From contig KQ964248.1 of assembly GCA_001566295.1 (NCBI GenBank), positions 3,162,001 through 3,226,000 of the forward strand: a stretch of 64,000 nucleotides of DNA. Direction: 5' to 3'. This document shows, in pieces, positions 41,501 to 51,169 of this stretch. A program made the position numbers and the translations under genes. Source of the DNA: Microdochium bolleyi. Taxonomy: Eukaryota; Ascomycota; Sordariomycetes; Xylariales; Microdochiaceae. Positions within the stretch are counted from its first letter, which is position 1; the number at the start of each line of letters is the position of its first letter. A model generated the notes under the pieces. The model saw nothing but the letters and a program-made list of their open reading frames with translations, was not told the DNA's origin and ran no database searches.

Positions 41501-41729
41501 TGGCAGTCTTTGCAGTGAAAGTGGCGGCATCACCGGTCTGCAGTTCGATGACTGGGTTCTGACCTCTGCCTGTCACTCGGTCGATGTCGGCGGCGAGGGC
41601 TCTGGAGGCAATCTTGACACCCGCATAATCGCTGCCGTCTACCACGATGGGTGTGCCCACAAGATCGAGAGTCTGGGCCTCTGCGCCAGCCGGAGTGGCG
41701 GCGAAGGTGACGAGTGATGACTCGAACAT
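38508..41729 (-). CDS. GH115 xylan alpha-1,2-glucuronidase
   Basis: Five exons: 41729-41064, 40989-40596, 40526-40372, 40316-40272 and 40214-38508. All introns close by phase and give about 988 residues, the usual GH115 length. Landmarks in order: an N-terminal beta domain (VIVGTVKSS, AFVIAGSDKRGAIYGVYTI), SPWHWWADVP, KYRGIFINDEAP, the catalytic-barrel ANFMWPAMWPG and YTMGMRGEYDKAM, then VPQLLALYKEVQEYYDAG across junction 2, DDVTLLFADDNFGSIRRLP, YYHFEYVGHPRSYKW and IWVFNVGDIKPMEVP. A C-terminal beta domain follows. The enzyme removes (4-O-methyl)glucuronic acid from glucuronoxylan. No clear signal peptide precedes MFESSLVTFAATPAG, unusual for a secreted hemicellulase. The start could be wrong, or the enzyme could be intracellular. 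It is divergent from the methyltransferase gene. Confidence 0.92.
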
Positions 41730-42125
41730 GATGAGGCGAGACGATCTCCGGGCGGTGCGGGTGGGTGTCAAAGGGACGATGCCGGGAATGCGGTTCCGTG
41801 GGAACTTGTCTTTTTGTTTTGGGCCGCCGCCGGGCGTGGTTGCCTCCCCGCAGTGCTTCTCCGCACATGGGGGTTCTGGAAGAACAAAATATGGGGGAGG
41901 CCAGGCCGAGTTGGAGCTAGCATGGAGGACTGGCCGTGCCTGAGTTCCCACCGCATGGGACAAAGGGGGCATTCTCGCCGACTTTCGGCTGCAGAAGGGA
42001 CTGCGAGGCTTATGTAACCAGCCCACTTCGAGTGTCCCGGAGCGGGGCAGCGAGAGAATCGCCCTTTTTCTCCGCAGCAAGGACCGAAAAGCAGCACCAG
42101 GGGGGCCCGACTTGACTCCGGCAAC
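41730..42125. promoter_or_regulatory. Divergent promoter region of GH115 and methyltransferase genes
   Basis: 396 nt between opposed start codons, GC-rich, with no discrete motif that I can defend. Expected to hold both promoters. Confidence 0.45.
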
Positions 42126-43490
42126 ATGCTCACTTTACCGAGCGCATATGCAGACATCGGCACCTACGCCCAAGACCTGCTCGCGTTCATCGACACGCCG
42201 CTGTTCCGCCAGATCACCGGAGACATCCACGTCAACGATGCCTTGATCTACGACGCCTGGGAGGCTCTGCCCCCGGGGTGGACCGCCTGGTGGTCCACTA
42301 TCCCGGATCATCGGCTGGTGCAGCAGCATCTCATTGACAACATTGAGGAGCGCACGGCACCTGATGTCGAGAGGGGCCACCAGGACGCTGGAGTGCAAGG
42401 CTGCCCAGAGTCGCTGGCAAGATGGCTCCAGGCGGTGCAGTCCCTGGCTCTCCCCCGTCTTCAGCGCGAGGGCCCGAGCATGGATCTGCCAGCCGTGTTG
42501 ACAGACCGCATGAAGACAAAGAAGATCGCCGAGGTCTCTATTGCCGTGTCATATATCCAAAATGTCTGCGAGGCGGCCGGCATCACGCACATCGTCGACA
42601 TGGGTTCTGGTCAGGGCTATCTCTCCGTCTCACTCGCCTTCCTCTTCCCACATCTTCGGGTCCTCGCCATAGATGGCAGCGAGAGCCAGCTCGCCGCCTC
42701 CAGGTCTGCCGCCACAAGCCTAGGAATCTCCGACTACAGGATCCACCATTTGCAACGCTTCATCGACGGCTCGGCGGCGCTGGTGGACGAGATGGCAGCC
42801 TGGTCGGGTGGGGGGAGGTGCATGCTCGTCGGCCTGCACGCCTGCGGCAATCTCTCCGAGCACATGCTGCGGTACTTCACGACGGTGCCCTTCATCACGC
42901 AGCTTGGCGCCGTAGGGTGCTGCTACAACCACATCGTGCCCCGATCTGCCGACTGCCCGGACGGCTTCCCCATCAGTACCGAGCTGAGGGAGCGAGACGT
43001 GCGACTGAGTGCCACGGCGCTGATGACAGGCTGTCAAGCACCAAACAACTGGGAGAGGACAGACCTGAGCCAGCAGGAATCCGAGTACTCCAAGCGGCGC
43101 TTCTACCGCGCCTTGCTGGAGAAGATCCTCTTTGACAAGGGCATCGAGCTCGACAAGGAGAACAGGCCGGTCTGGGGCGTGCGCAAGGGCGACATGGCCA
43201 GTTTTGAGAAGTTCACGCGCCGCGCAATGAACTGTCTCAGTATCGACCGGGACCGGATCACCCACGATGAGCTCGCGGACTATGAGCAGCGATATCGAGG
43301 GTACAATGGTCGGATCGCGATATTGTGGACACTGAGTGTGATTTGCTGCAAGATTGTCGAGAGTGTGATTGTACTTGATCGGTACTTGTTTCTCGTGGAG
43401 AACGGAGGACAGGAGGTAGATGCTGTGCCCATCTTTGACTACAGTGTTTCCCCGAGGAACTTGATGCTTGTAGCCAGAAAGAGTGGGTGA
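42126..43490 (+). CDS. METTL25/RRNAD1-like methyltransferase-domain protein
   Basis: 454 residues, no intron. The order matches the METTL25/RRNAD1 family: an N-terminal helical region (WWSTIPDH), MKTKKIAEVS just before the Rossmann fold, motif I VDMGSGQGYLS (about 157-167), then GLHACGNLSEHMLRYF (about 236-251) and GAVGCCYNHI (about 260-269) with FPIS. In this family the GLHxCG and CCYN segments replace usual methyltransferase motifs. The AdoMet-dependent activity and substrate are not established by sequence. This looks like a conserved housekeeping gene beside the accessory GH115 gene. Confidence 0.85.
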   Translation: MLTLPSAYADIGTYAQDLLAFIDTPLFRQITGDIHVNDALIYDAWEALPPGWTAWWSTIPDHRLVQQHLIDNIEERTAPDVERGHQDAGVQGCPESLARWLQAVQSLALPRLQREGPSMDLPAVLTDRMKTKKIAEVSIAVSYIQNVCEAAGITHIVDMGSGQGYLSVSLAFLFPHLRVLAIDGSESQLAASRSAATSLGISDYRIHHLQRFIDGSAALVDEMAAWSGGGRCMLVGLHACGNLSEHMLRYFTTVPFITQLGAVGCCYNHIVPRSADCPDGFPISTELRERDVRLSATALMTGCQAPNNWERTDLSQQESEYSKRRFYRALLEKILFDKGIELDKENRPVWGVRKGDMASFEKFTRRAMNCLSIDRDRITHDELADYEQRYRGYNGRIAILWTLSVICCKIVESVIVLDRYLFLVENGGQEVDAVPIFDYSVSPRNLMLVARKSG

Positions 43491-43595
43491 AAGCCTAGCC
43501 ACGGAATCCCAGGCTGATTTGACCAGAGAGGAACGAGCCGTGGAGATGCGTGACATGCTTGGCTTATCCGAGAACGATCACTTCCCCCTTCAAAT

Positions 43596-44835
43596 CTAGA
43601 CCACGCCCCATTGTACTTGCATCGGTTCCTCGATAGCCTTATGCAGTCTATTGTGCCGCTGCAGGAGGTCGGACCAGGCTACGGGAGCCGGGTGCGCGAT
43701 GAGTGGTCGTGGGTGCTCAGGGTGCTTAGGAGGCCACGAACAGTCTTGCCCGCAGATTTCAGATATTTCCTCCTGCCAATTTGCATTGGCAGCTGCGACG
43801 TCTATACCTTGTGCGAATGAAGAGCGCTCTTCTGCCATCAAGCTTGCTGGGTCTGGGAAGCTCTCCACCCACCATAAGCTGTCGTATGCCAGGTAGGGGA
43901 AATCCTCAACCTCGAAGATGTACGGAGCGATATTCGGCACGACGAACTTGCGGTGCCGGATGAAGCGTGGGATCTGGAAGCCTTTGGTCAATGGCTCCTC
44001 CTCAGTGAAGTGCCGTTCCACGTCCTCGTGCCAAGGGTGCAGCCACGGTAGCTGGATAGTCACGTCCACACCGCCTGGGAGACCCTTTGCAAACCCCTGG
44101 AGTTGTGCTGTGATGGACCTCTCGTCCAGGGATTCCCACTTGTCCGGGCAGGAGTGGTCGATCCACACGTGCAACGACGAAATGTTCTCGAAATGTGACA
44201 GAGTCTTGCCGATCAACCTCCAGGACGAGAGGAGTTCCTGACAGTCGTCGTCCAGTCCAGCAGTATCTGCTCGGGGTTCAAGGGCTTTGCAGAACTCCAG
44301 CGACACCTTCAAAGTAACGTGGACGCGTCGAATATAGCGCAGAACTGTTGCCGCCGTGCCTCTCGACTGGGCTGTAAGCTGGTCGTGCTTGAAGGCCAGG
44401 CACTCGAGGGCGTCTAGTCCGACGAAGTGGATAGCACCTTCCGTGAAGATGCCGACCATGTCTTCGAATCTGAGCCACGGTTCCACGTGAGCTCGGGACT
44501 TCGTAATATTGGTACGGACACACTCACAAGGTCTTGCAGGTCATCATCAGTGACCATGCATCAGAGTCGGGCCCCTTATGGCGGCTGTCAAGCTCCTCAC
44601 AGCGCCAGTGCGGTCCCCACGGCGTCGTGAGCCGCTCCGTAAACGACCGACCGGAGCCCTCCTCTCTCTCCTCATCGTTTCGCGTCATCCAACGCGGCTT
44701 AACCGGATCGCACGGGCTGAAGACGAGCCGATAGCTGTCGATGAGGGACAGATGGACTACTGTTTCTGGCAAGAGCTGCACCCAGATTGCGTGGCGGTTG
44801 TCCCACGGGAGAGTCAGTAGATTGGGAGGAGACAT
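43596..44835 (-). CDS. F-box-like hypothetical protein
   Basis: Two exons (44835-44528 and 44469-43596) with a 58-nt phase-2 intron (GTGAGT donor, GGCTCAG acceptor) give 393 residues. The N-terminal LLTLPWDNRHAIWVQLLPETVVHLS, followed after the junction by MMTCKTLFEDMVGIFTEGAIHF, is the common degenerate F-box-like layout of fungal proteins that may recruit SCF ubiquitin ligase. The rest shows no repeats or named domain, with a possible substrate-binding region around HVWIDHSCPDKWESLDERS. Function unknown. Confidence 0.7.
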
Positions 44836-45156
44836 GTCGGCAACTGAGAAGTGATGTGGTGCTCGTGAAGCTAAGCTAGACAAGTGTCCCCCCGAGTGTG
44901 ACAATGAGCCAGAGGCGAGGCTTGTCAGGATGGTGGGCTTCTTGACATCGATCACTGGCGAGTCAGAGACCGCTGGTGTTGGTTGTCCCTTGCTGCCTTG
45001 GCCGCAGGGGAGGTTGGTTCCCCGCGACTGGGAATACTTGATAGGCGGCCCGTCTGCCGAACCGACATGCAGAACTCCCCCAGGACACATTGATCTAAGC
45101 AGCCGCATATTCAGAGACAATCAGTACTCCGTATATTGCTCATTGCCAGACCCAGT

Positions 45157-46377
45157 CTACGAAAGTGACTGCTCTTCACCCTTGAAGATCTTGCCTCCAG
45201 CGATTGTATCAAAAACGTCCATGGTGTGCTGCCAGACTCTCTTTCTCATCGCATCGCGGTCCATCCCTTCGTACTTTGCCGACTTGAACGTGTCGTCCAT
45301 GGTCGACCCGAGGGCATAAGTCCCGCCGCCGATCTCACCCGTCGTGCCCCGGACCGCAGCACTTGCACCACTCCCATCGCCACCATCACGAGCAGGAGGA
45401 TATCTCTCCGCATCTGCAAGGCTCAATAACCGCCTCCCACAGTCCTCCGCCCTGGTGAGCACCGCCCACCCAAACAAGGGAACCACCACCCACCCCCAGA
45501 GGGTGCGGAACCACGCAGGGAGGTCCTTGTTCGTGGTGAATGCAGGCCCGTCGACCAGGCCCGGGAAGACGTGGACGAGGGCGAGATTGTCGTGCGAGAG
45601 GGCAAGCTGCTCGAAGAAAAACGTGTGCATGTACACCATGTGCGAGCGGGCCGTGTTGTAGCTGTACGACGCCTCGGGGTTGACATCGAGGGCGAGGTTA
45701 GCCGGGTCGAAGGTGTCTTCAATGCCGGCAGCGTAGACGGAGACTATGGTTGCGTGGTGCTGCTTCTCGTTGCTGTCCGTCCCAATTGCGCTTGGAGGTG
45801 CGGAGGCAGCGAGTAGCATCGGCAGGAGCTGCGTGATGGCGCGCATGCGTGAGTAGTAGAGCATCGCCATGGTGAAGTCGAGGCCCTCTTTGGTCTCCTT
45901 TCTTGGCTGGTATGGTGCCGGGCCCTGGGTAAAGAGCAAGTAATCGATTCTCGCGACATCGCCCTCTCCACCACGAGTAGCCCGTGCGGTCTCGAGTTCA
46001 TGAATGCGGGCACACACTCGATCGACCTCGCCCATCAGGGATAGATCGCTCGTCTGCACGAATTCAAACTCGGCCGTGGGCTCCTGACTGCCGTGCTCTC
46101 CACTGCCATTGCCTTCGGCGACGGTGACACCGCTCACTCCTTGCCGTATGATAGCACTGCACTCGGCAATGACCTCTTGTGCAACGCTCTCCTTTCGTGC
46201 GACAATGTATGCCCGGATTCCAGATGCGCCGGGTGTGTTCGCTGCCAGTCGTGCAAGCTCGCGCAGTGTGTAGTGCCCGATGCCCGTGGCGCCTGCGAAG
46301 AAAACAGCTACCATGGGACGGTTGCGGGTTGTAACGACCGCGGCTGCGGACGAGCGTACCGCGGCGTCAGAGACCAT
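45157..46377 (-). CDS. NAD(P)-binding SDR-like protein with altered catalytic motif
   Basis: 406 residues, intronless, starting at 46377 (MVSDAAVRSS); an in-frame Met at 46482 adds a doubtful leader. The N-terminus has a clear dinucleotide motif, FFAGATGIGHYTL (GATGIG at 29-34). The mid-region reads YLLFTQGPAPYQPRKETKEGLDF and SVYAAGIED. Where SDRs have YxxxK this protein reads YNTARSHMVYMHTFF, so the catalytic Lys is absent. A hydrophobic stretch (TLWGWVVVPLFGWAVL) follows a PGLV motif. It resembles fungal SDR-superfamily proteins found in metabolite clusters. Whether it is a redox enzyme is uncertain. Confidence 0.75.
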   Translation of the reverse strand: MVSDAAVRSSAAAVVTTRNRPMVAVFFAGATGIGHYTLRELARLAANTPGASGIRAYIVARKESVAQEVIAECSAIIRQGVSGVTVAEGNGSGEHGSQEPTAEFEFVQTSDLSLMGEVDRVCARIHELETARATRGGEGDVARIDYLLFTQGPAPYQPRKETKEGLDFTMAMLYYSRMRAITQLLPMLLAASAPPSAIGTDSNEKQHHATIVSVYAAGIEDTFDPANLALDVNPEASYSYNTARSHMVYMHTFFFEQLALSHDNLALVHVFPGLVDGPAFTTNKDLPAWFRTLWGWVVVPLFGWAVLTRAEDCGRRLLSLADAERYPPARDGGDGSGASAAVRGTTGEIGGGTYALGSTMDDTFKSAKYEGMDRDAMRKRVWQHTMDVFDTIAGGKIFKGEEQSLS

Positions 46378-47328
46378 GGTTGCCCTGAGGAGGTTGAAGT
46401 CCTGCCGATTGAGAGACTTTGATTGTCGATGCGTATGATCAGTGCAAGAAAGTCCTGATACAATAAACCTCAGACCTTTCATGATATGTTGTCAGCAACG
46501 TCCCCGCATCATGCCCTTTATACCGTCACACCTGATTATCCAGGCTTACTCAGCCCCCGCGGGCCTAATAATTTCCATTTCTGAGACACACACACATCAA
46601 GCAATGCACTAGCTCCGGCGTTTACAGCGTCTCTCATTCGGCCCGGCTCGGACTCGCTCTCGCAATTTTCTTTGTGACACAACCGGCGTTAAGAAAGAGT
46701 CGGCCTAATGCTCGTCCGACATCACATGAGTACGCACAGGAACCAAAACATGACAGTAGTGGACAGACGTGATAAGGTCTTGAGTGATGGCCGATGTCTT
46801 GTCGCACCATACGCGAATTGAAGCCTGCTCTCAGGCACGTTAGCGGTGTTCCCCAGCCAGGCACTTCGCATCGAGGCTACCGCCGAAGAGCATCCGCTCA
46901 TTTCCCTTTAGCTCTTCCGCCTGTCGCCTTCTCTTGCCCTCGTGACCATCTCGAACTCAGCAACTGCGGAATATAGCGAAGAACCTTACGAAGGTCAACT
47001 CGGAGCTCTGGGTAAGGTAATGAGGTGGTCCCGTGGTGCCGTGTTCTGCTTTTCCAGATGTCGAATTTCGACCATGTGTATGTGTCGCAAATGAGGGGAA
47101 AAGAAAAAATTCATCTTACACGCTTTGATCCAACTCAAGTTGCAACAGGTTGGACTGATGCTGTATAGCTAGCTGTCTGGCGGTTGTTGTCGCCTGCTCG
47201 TTTACATCGTCGCGGAGCATCCATCAATGGGTCGTCCGGAGGTTCCTCGACGTTGACGCTAAGCAAAAGAAAAATCTCCACATTGGCATCGGTTAGAGCT
47301 ACACCAAGCTCCCTAGGTGTCAAAAAGA
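46378..47328. other. Intergenic region, no gene seen
   Basis: About 950 nt between the SDR-like gene and the tRNA. A short ACACACACAC stretch lies near 46587. No coding frame of note. Confidence 0.5.
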
Positions 47329-47434
47329 TGATCTCGCTGGGGATCGAACCCAGAATCTCCTGATTGCAGATTCGAGCCAAGATGGTATTCTTGGATCGTC
47401 GTAGTCAGACGCCTTGCCATTGGGCCACGAGACC
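47329..47434 (-). tRNA. tRNA-Arg(ACG), intron-containing
   Basis: On the minus strand the acceptor GGTCTCG pairs with CGAGATC. The D-arm is GCC/GGC with an AATGG loop. The anticodon stem TCTGA pairs with TCAGG, the loop CTACGA gives anticodon ACG, the variable region is AGATT and the T-arm is CTGGG-TTCGATC-CCCAG. The discriminator is A. A 34-nt intron (about 47365-47398) sits one base 3' of the anticodon, the canonical eukaryotic position. Exons are 36 nt each. Confidence 0.9.
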
Positions 47435-48159
47435 AGACGGTTTGTTGTTGAAGATCACGCACCTAAGCATCCTCTATGACTCTGCGTCAAAAGATCAGCG
47501 AGTTCATGTTGAAGGCAACAGTCTAAATCTTGAAGTAGCTTCATTGCGATAGATCTACTCAAAAATTGGTTAGTGCTCAACGGTCGCGTACTCGAGTCAC
47601 CAATTGCCCCTTCCGCGAGTGTCATTTGCCAGATACCTGGTCGGCGGATCGGCGAGTCGTGGTCCACAAGCTGGCGGAAGACATGGTACGACCGCGAAGC
47701 CATGCAATGTTATTCCTTTCTAGCCTCGAAATAACACTGATCAAGAATTCAACTCAGCGGATTGTTCGTGTCATGATGTGCTGTGAGTGATTGCGCGGCC
47801 GTGAGGCTCGGCGCGCCTCCGAGGCCGAGTTTCTCCCGGGAGCCGCGACATCCACGACGTGGCACCATGTGTGGAGGACAATTTCAGAGGCTCTCCCCGA
47901 AGCCAGGCGTGCTATAATTTGACTATGCATGGCCCTCTTTATGCCTGCAAGCCAAGATCCCGACTTGCCGTGGCCTCGTACCGGCAAGCATGCTGGTGCC
48001 CGATCTCGCACTAACCCTCAATCACGCCATCAGGGCTTCAGATTGTGTCGACCAACACCGGGGGTTCAAATAACATGACCACACAATCAACGTCCCCTGT
48101 TGATCTGCTATGCGCAATGCTTCACAACGACTTCAACGTAGTACAAGCATATGTGGATC
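47435..48159. other. Intergenic region, no gene seen
   Basis: About 725 nt between the tRNA and the MFS gene, holding the promoter of the latter. No supported feature. Confidence 0.5.
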
Positions 48160-50373
48160 ATGTCTCCCTCGGAGAAAACCAGTGCTGGTGCCAGCATCCA
48201 GTCTGATTTTGGAACGGACAACCACGCCGCGACTTCAGAATCTAATCGTGCAGTGTTCTGGATCAAGGAGGAGGAAGACGCTCTCGTAAGGAAGTAGGTC
48301 GACACACGATGCACTCTGTCCACCAGTCCTCATTCCACACACAAAGTCCAGAGGTGTGTCAACTAATGATTTTGTGCACAGGGTCGACTTCCTCGTTCTG
48401 CCATTGCTGTGGCTAGGCTTCTTTGCATTGCAACTCGATCGCGGCAATATGTAAGGCTCTAGGCACTCTTTCTCGTTTGCCATATCCTGCATTGACTAAC
48501 GCTGTCTTCTAGAGGCAATGCCGCCACAGATAACTTCATGGCCGATGTGGGGATTAGCCAGCCTCAGTTCAACACAGGCGCTTCCTTGATGTCGGCCGGA
48601 ATCGTCGCCCTCGAGGTGAGCATGCACAAGTCAACGGGGAATTGAGGAACCTGCCCCCATGCTAATTTCCGCCAGCTGCCGAGCAATATTGTGCTGATGC
48701 GCATCGGTCCCAAGTTCTGGCTCGCGGGACAAATCATTGCATGTAAGATTGCTCTTTCGCAGAGCGAAAACCTAATCTGACATTTCGCTCCAGGGGGGCT
48801 GGTCGCAACATTCCAAGCCTTCCAGCACGGCCCTGCCGCTTTCTATACCACAAGGCTACTACTCGGGTAAGAAGAATTCACTGCCCGTACGATTTGACAT
48901 CTTCTGAAACATCTTCTCAAAGCCTTGGAGAGGCCGGTTACATCCCTGGCTCCCTATACACGATCTCGCTCTGGTACAAAACCGAGGAGATTAGCAAGCG
49001 ATTCTCAATATTCTTCACGGGCAATCTTCTGGCCGCCGCGACCGGCGGCCTCTTCGCGTACGGAATGTAAGTGTACCCCTCGCGAATTCCGCAGAAGAAT
49101 ATGCTGGAAGCTGATGTCGCAATTGCCTAGCCTTCACATGCGTGGCATCGCCGGTCTTACTGGCTGGCAATGGCTATTCATTGTAAGTCAACCCCAAGCA
49201 CAACAGACCTCCCGACGCAGTCGACTGACAGCAGCAATAAAGATCGAGGGAGTCTTCACCATCCTTGTGGGCATCTTCTTTGTGTTCATGTTCCCAGGAT
49301 CCCCCGCGAACCCGAAGTCGATCTTGAGGGTCGGGTGGTTTACCGAGCGCGAAGTGCGCATCCTACAGGATCGAGTTCTGCTGCAAGACGCCACGAAGGG
49401 TGGTGAGAAGCAGAAGATTTCGCTCAAGCACCTAAAGGAAACTGTAAGTCCTGAGAAGCCGGTCAGCTCGATGATTCAGAGTCTGACCGATATCTGCCAA
49501 TCTACAGTTCTCGGACTACAAGCTTTGGCTGCACTTGGCCATCACGCTCGCAACCCTGGCGCCCGCTACGATATACTCTCTCTATGGACCCACGATTATC
49601 GCCAGCTTTGGGTACGAAAAGCTTCGAGCTAATGCCATGGTTTCTGTCGGTCACTGGCTCAGTGCCGTGCTTCTGGTCGTGTCTGGCTACATTGCGTAAG
49701 TCTGCCCCGGCACGGACTGGCAGAAATTACGTCTTGGCCATGACAAGCCGTCTCCGCGTAGTCCCGAAGCTGACATGCAATTGATCTTGACAGGGACAAA
49801 TGGGGCCGACGCGGATTGATGGTGCTCATCTGTGTCTTCATCGAGTTGACGTTCACGGTAAAAGGATTTCCCTGACAAAAAACATGTGTAAGATATGCGA
49901 TGGCTGACGCTGGTCTTGGGTGTAGCTGGCCTACAAGTTGCTTCCGTTAGGCGCTCCAAACAACGTGAGATATGCTCTGTTCGTAATGAGCATGGCAACT
50001 ATGGTCTGGTGGCGTAAGTCTGCATACTCCCCATTCTAGCAATCAAGCTGACCACAGGCTCCTTTCAGATCCTATCAACGGTTCCTGGCTGTCACTCAAC
50101 TCCCGCTCGCCCACAGAGCGGTCCGTGCGGATGGCCATGATGATCATGGCGGCCAACTGCGCAGGGATTTACGGCGCTCAGGTCCTCCGCCCTGAAGATG
50201 CACCGCTTTACTCACGCGGTTCGACAGTTGCGGTCTGCCTGGTTGCGGTTGGCGTCAGTGCGGCTGCGACTCTAGTCGTGGTCTACTTCTTCCTCAATCG
50301 TAAGATCGTGCGGAAGCACGGCAATACTCAGCGTGAGGACGATCAGGAAGGGCCGAAGCTGTACAATTTCTAG
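48160..50373 (+). CDS. MFS transporter, anion:cation symporter (Dal5-like) family
   Basis: Twelve exons and eleven short introns, all with GT-AG ends and consistent phase. Exon starts are 48160, 48382, 48513, 48676, 48794, 48923, 49131, 49243, 49508, 49794, 49926 and 50069. The protein begins MSPSEKTSAGASIQSD, and EEEDALVRKVDFLVLPLLW leads into TM1. The hallmark LQLDRGNIGNA follows, then RLLLGLGEAGYIPGSLYTISLWYKTEE in the TM4-5 region and ADKWGRRGLMVLI later. About twelve TM helices in total. Substrate unknown; allantoate, ureidosuccinate, vitamin or other organic-anion uptake is typical of the family. It is far more intron-rich than most neighbours. Confidence 0.88.
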
Positions 50374-51169
50374 GCTTCGGCTGTAGACGCCCACACACTC
50401 AGCGAGATGGTTGACAAACTAGCTGGTGGGCATTGTAAGATGTCCCATTAGAGACGCAGGGTTAAGTGAGAATGAGGTTTATCGCCATCACACAAAACCA
50501 TTGCAATACTGAGCGCCACTCTTCACAAATCAAGATGTACCACCGACATGCTCACAGTCCAGCACCTACGTGATCACTCTGAGCCCGAAGAATCAGCATG
50601 CCGCTCGATGGAGACAATATCGAAGCAGCCGCGCACATTTCGCGGGTTGTTGATTTCTACGCTGAGGGACGCACCGGTCTCAATTGAGACAGTCACGAGC
50701 CCAATGTGTCACACGAATGAACTGCCGGTATCAAAATGGGCTGACCGGGGCCTGAATTGCACTCGAATGTCCCTTGATGCAAGATAAGGGCAGTGGCTGT
50801 GGAGTCCACGTGCGTGATTGGTTGTCAGCGTGAAGGCGCGATCTTCCGCCCCTCACAGGGCTGGATGGTGTGCTCGAGCAACAAGATCGCGAATTCCCAG
50901 CAGCAAGCTACCGCCTGAGGGTGTGCCGGTCTCGGAACCAGGCCCCCCAGCGCGGTGCTCCATCATTTGGACCGTGGTTCATGTCCTTCTGCATGCCCCT
51001 GACAGGTGCGAGTCACATTACCGCACCATTCCCTGTAATGCGACTAACACTCAGCCCATCAAACAAGCTGAGCCTCACAAGGTTGAAGAAACTACCAACT
51101 CAGCAGGTTGTGTCGCTCCCCTGTTTCTCAAGAAGTCGCTCACTGATGCCCTGACTCGGCCAGAGAACA
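50374..51169. other. Intergenic region, no gene seen
   Basis: About 800 nt between two plus-strand transporter genes, containing the 3' flank of one and the promoter of the next. Confidence 0.5.
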
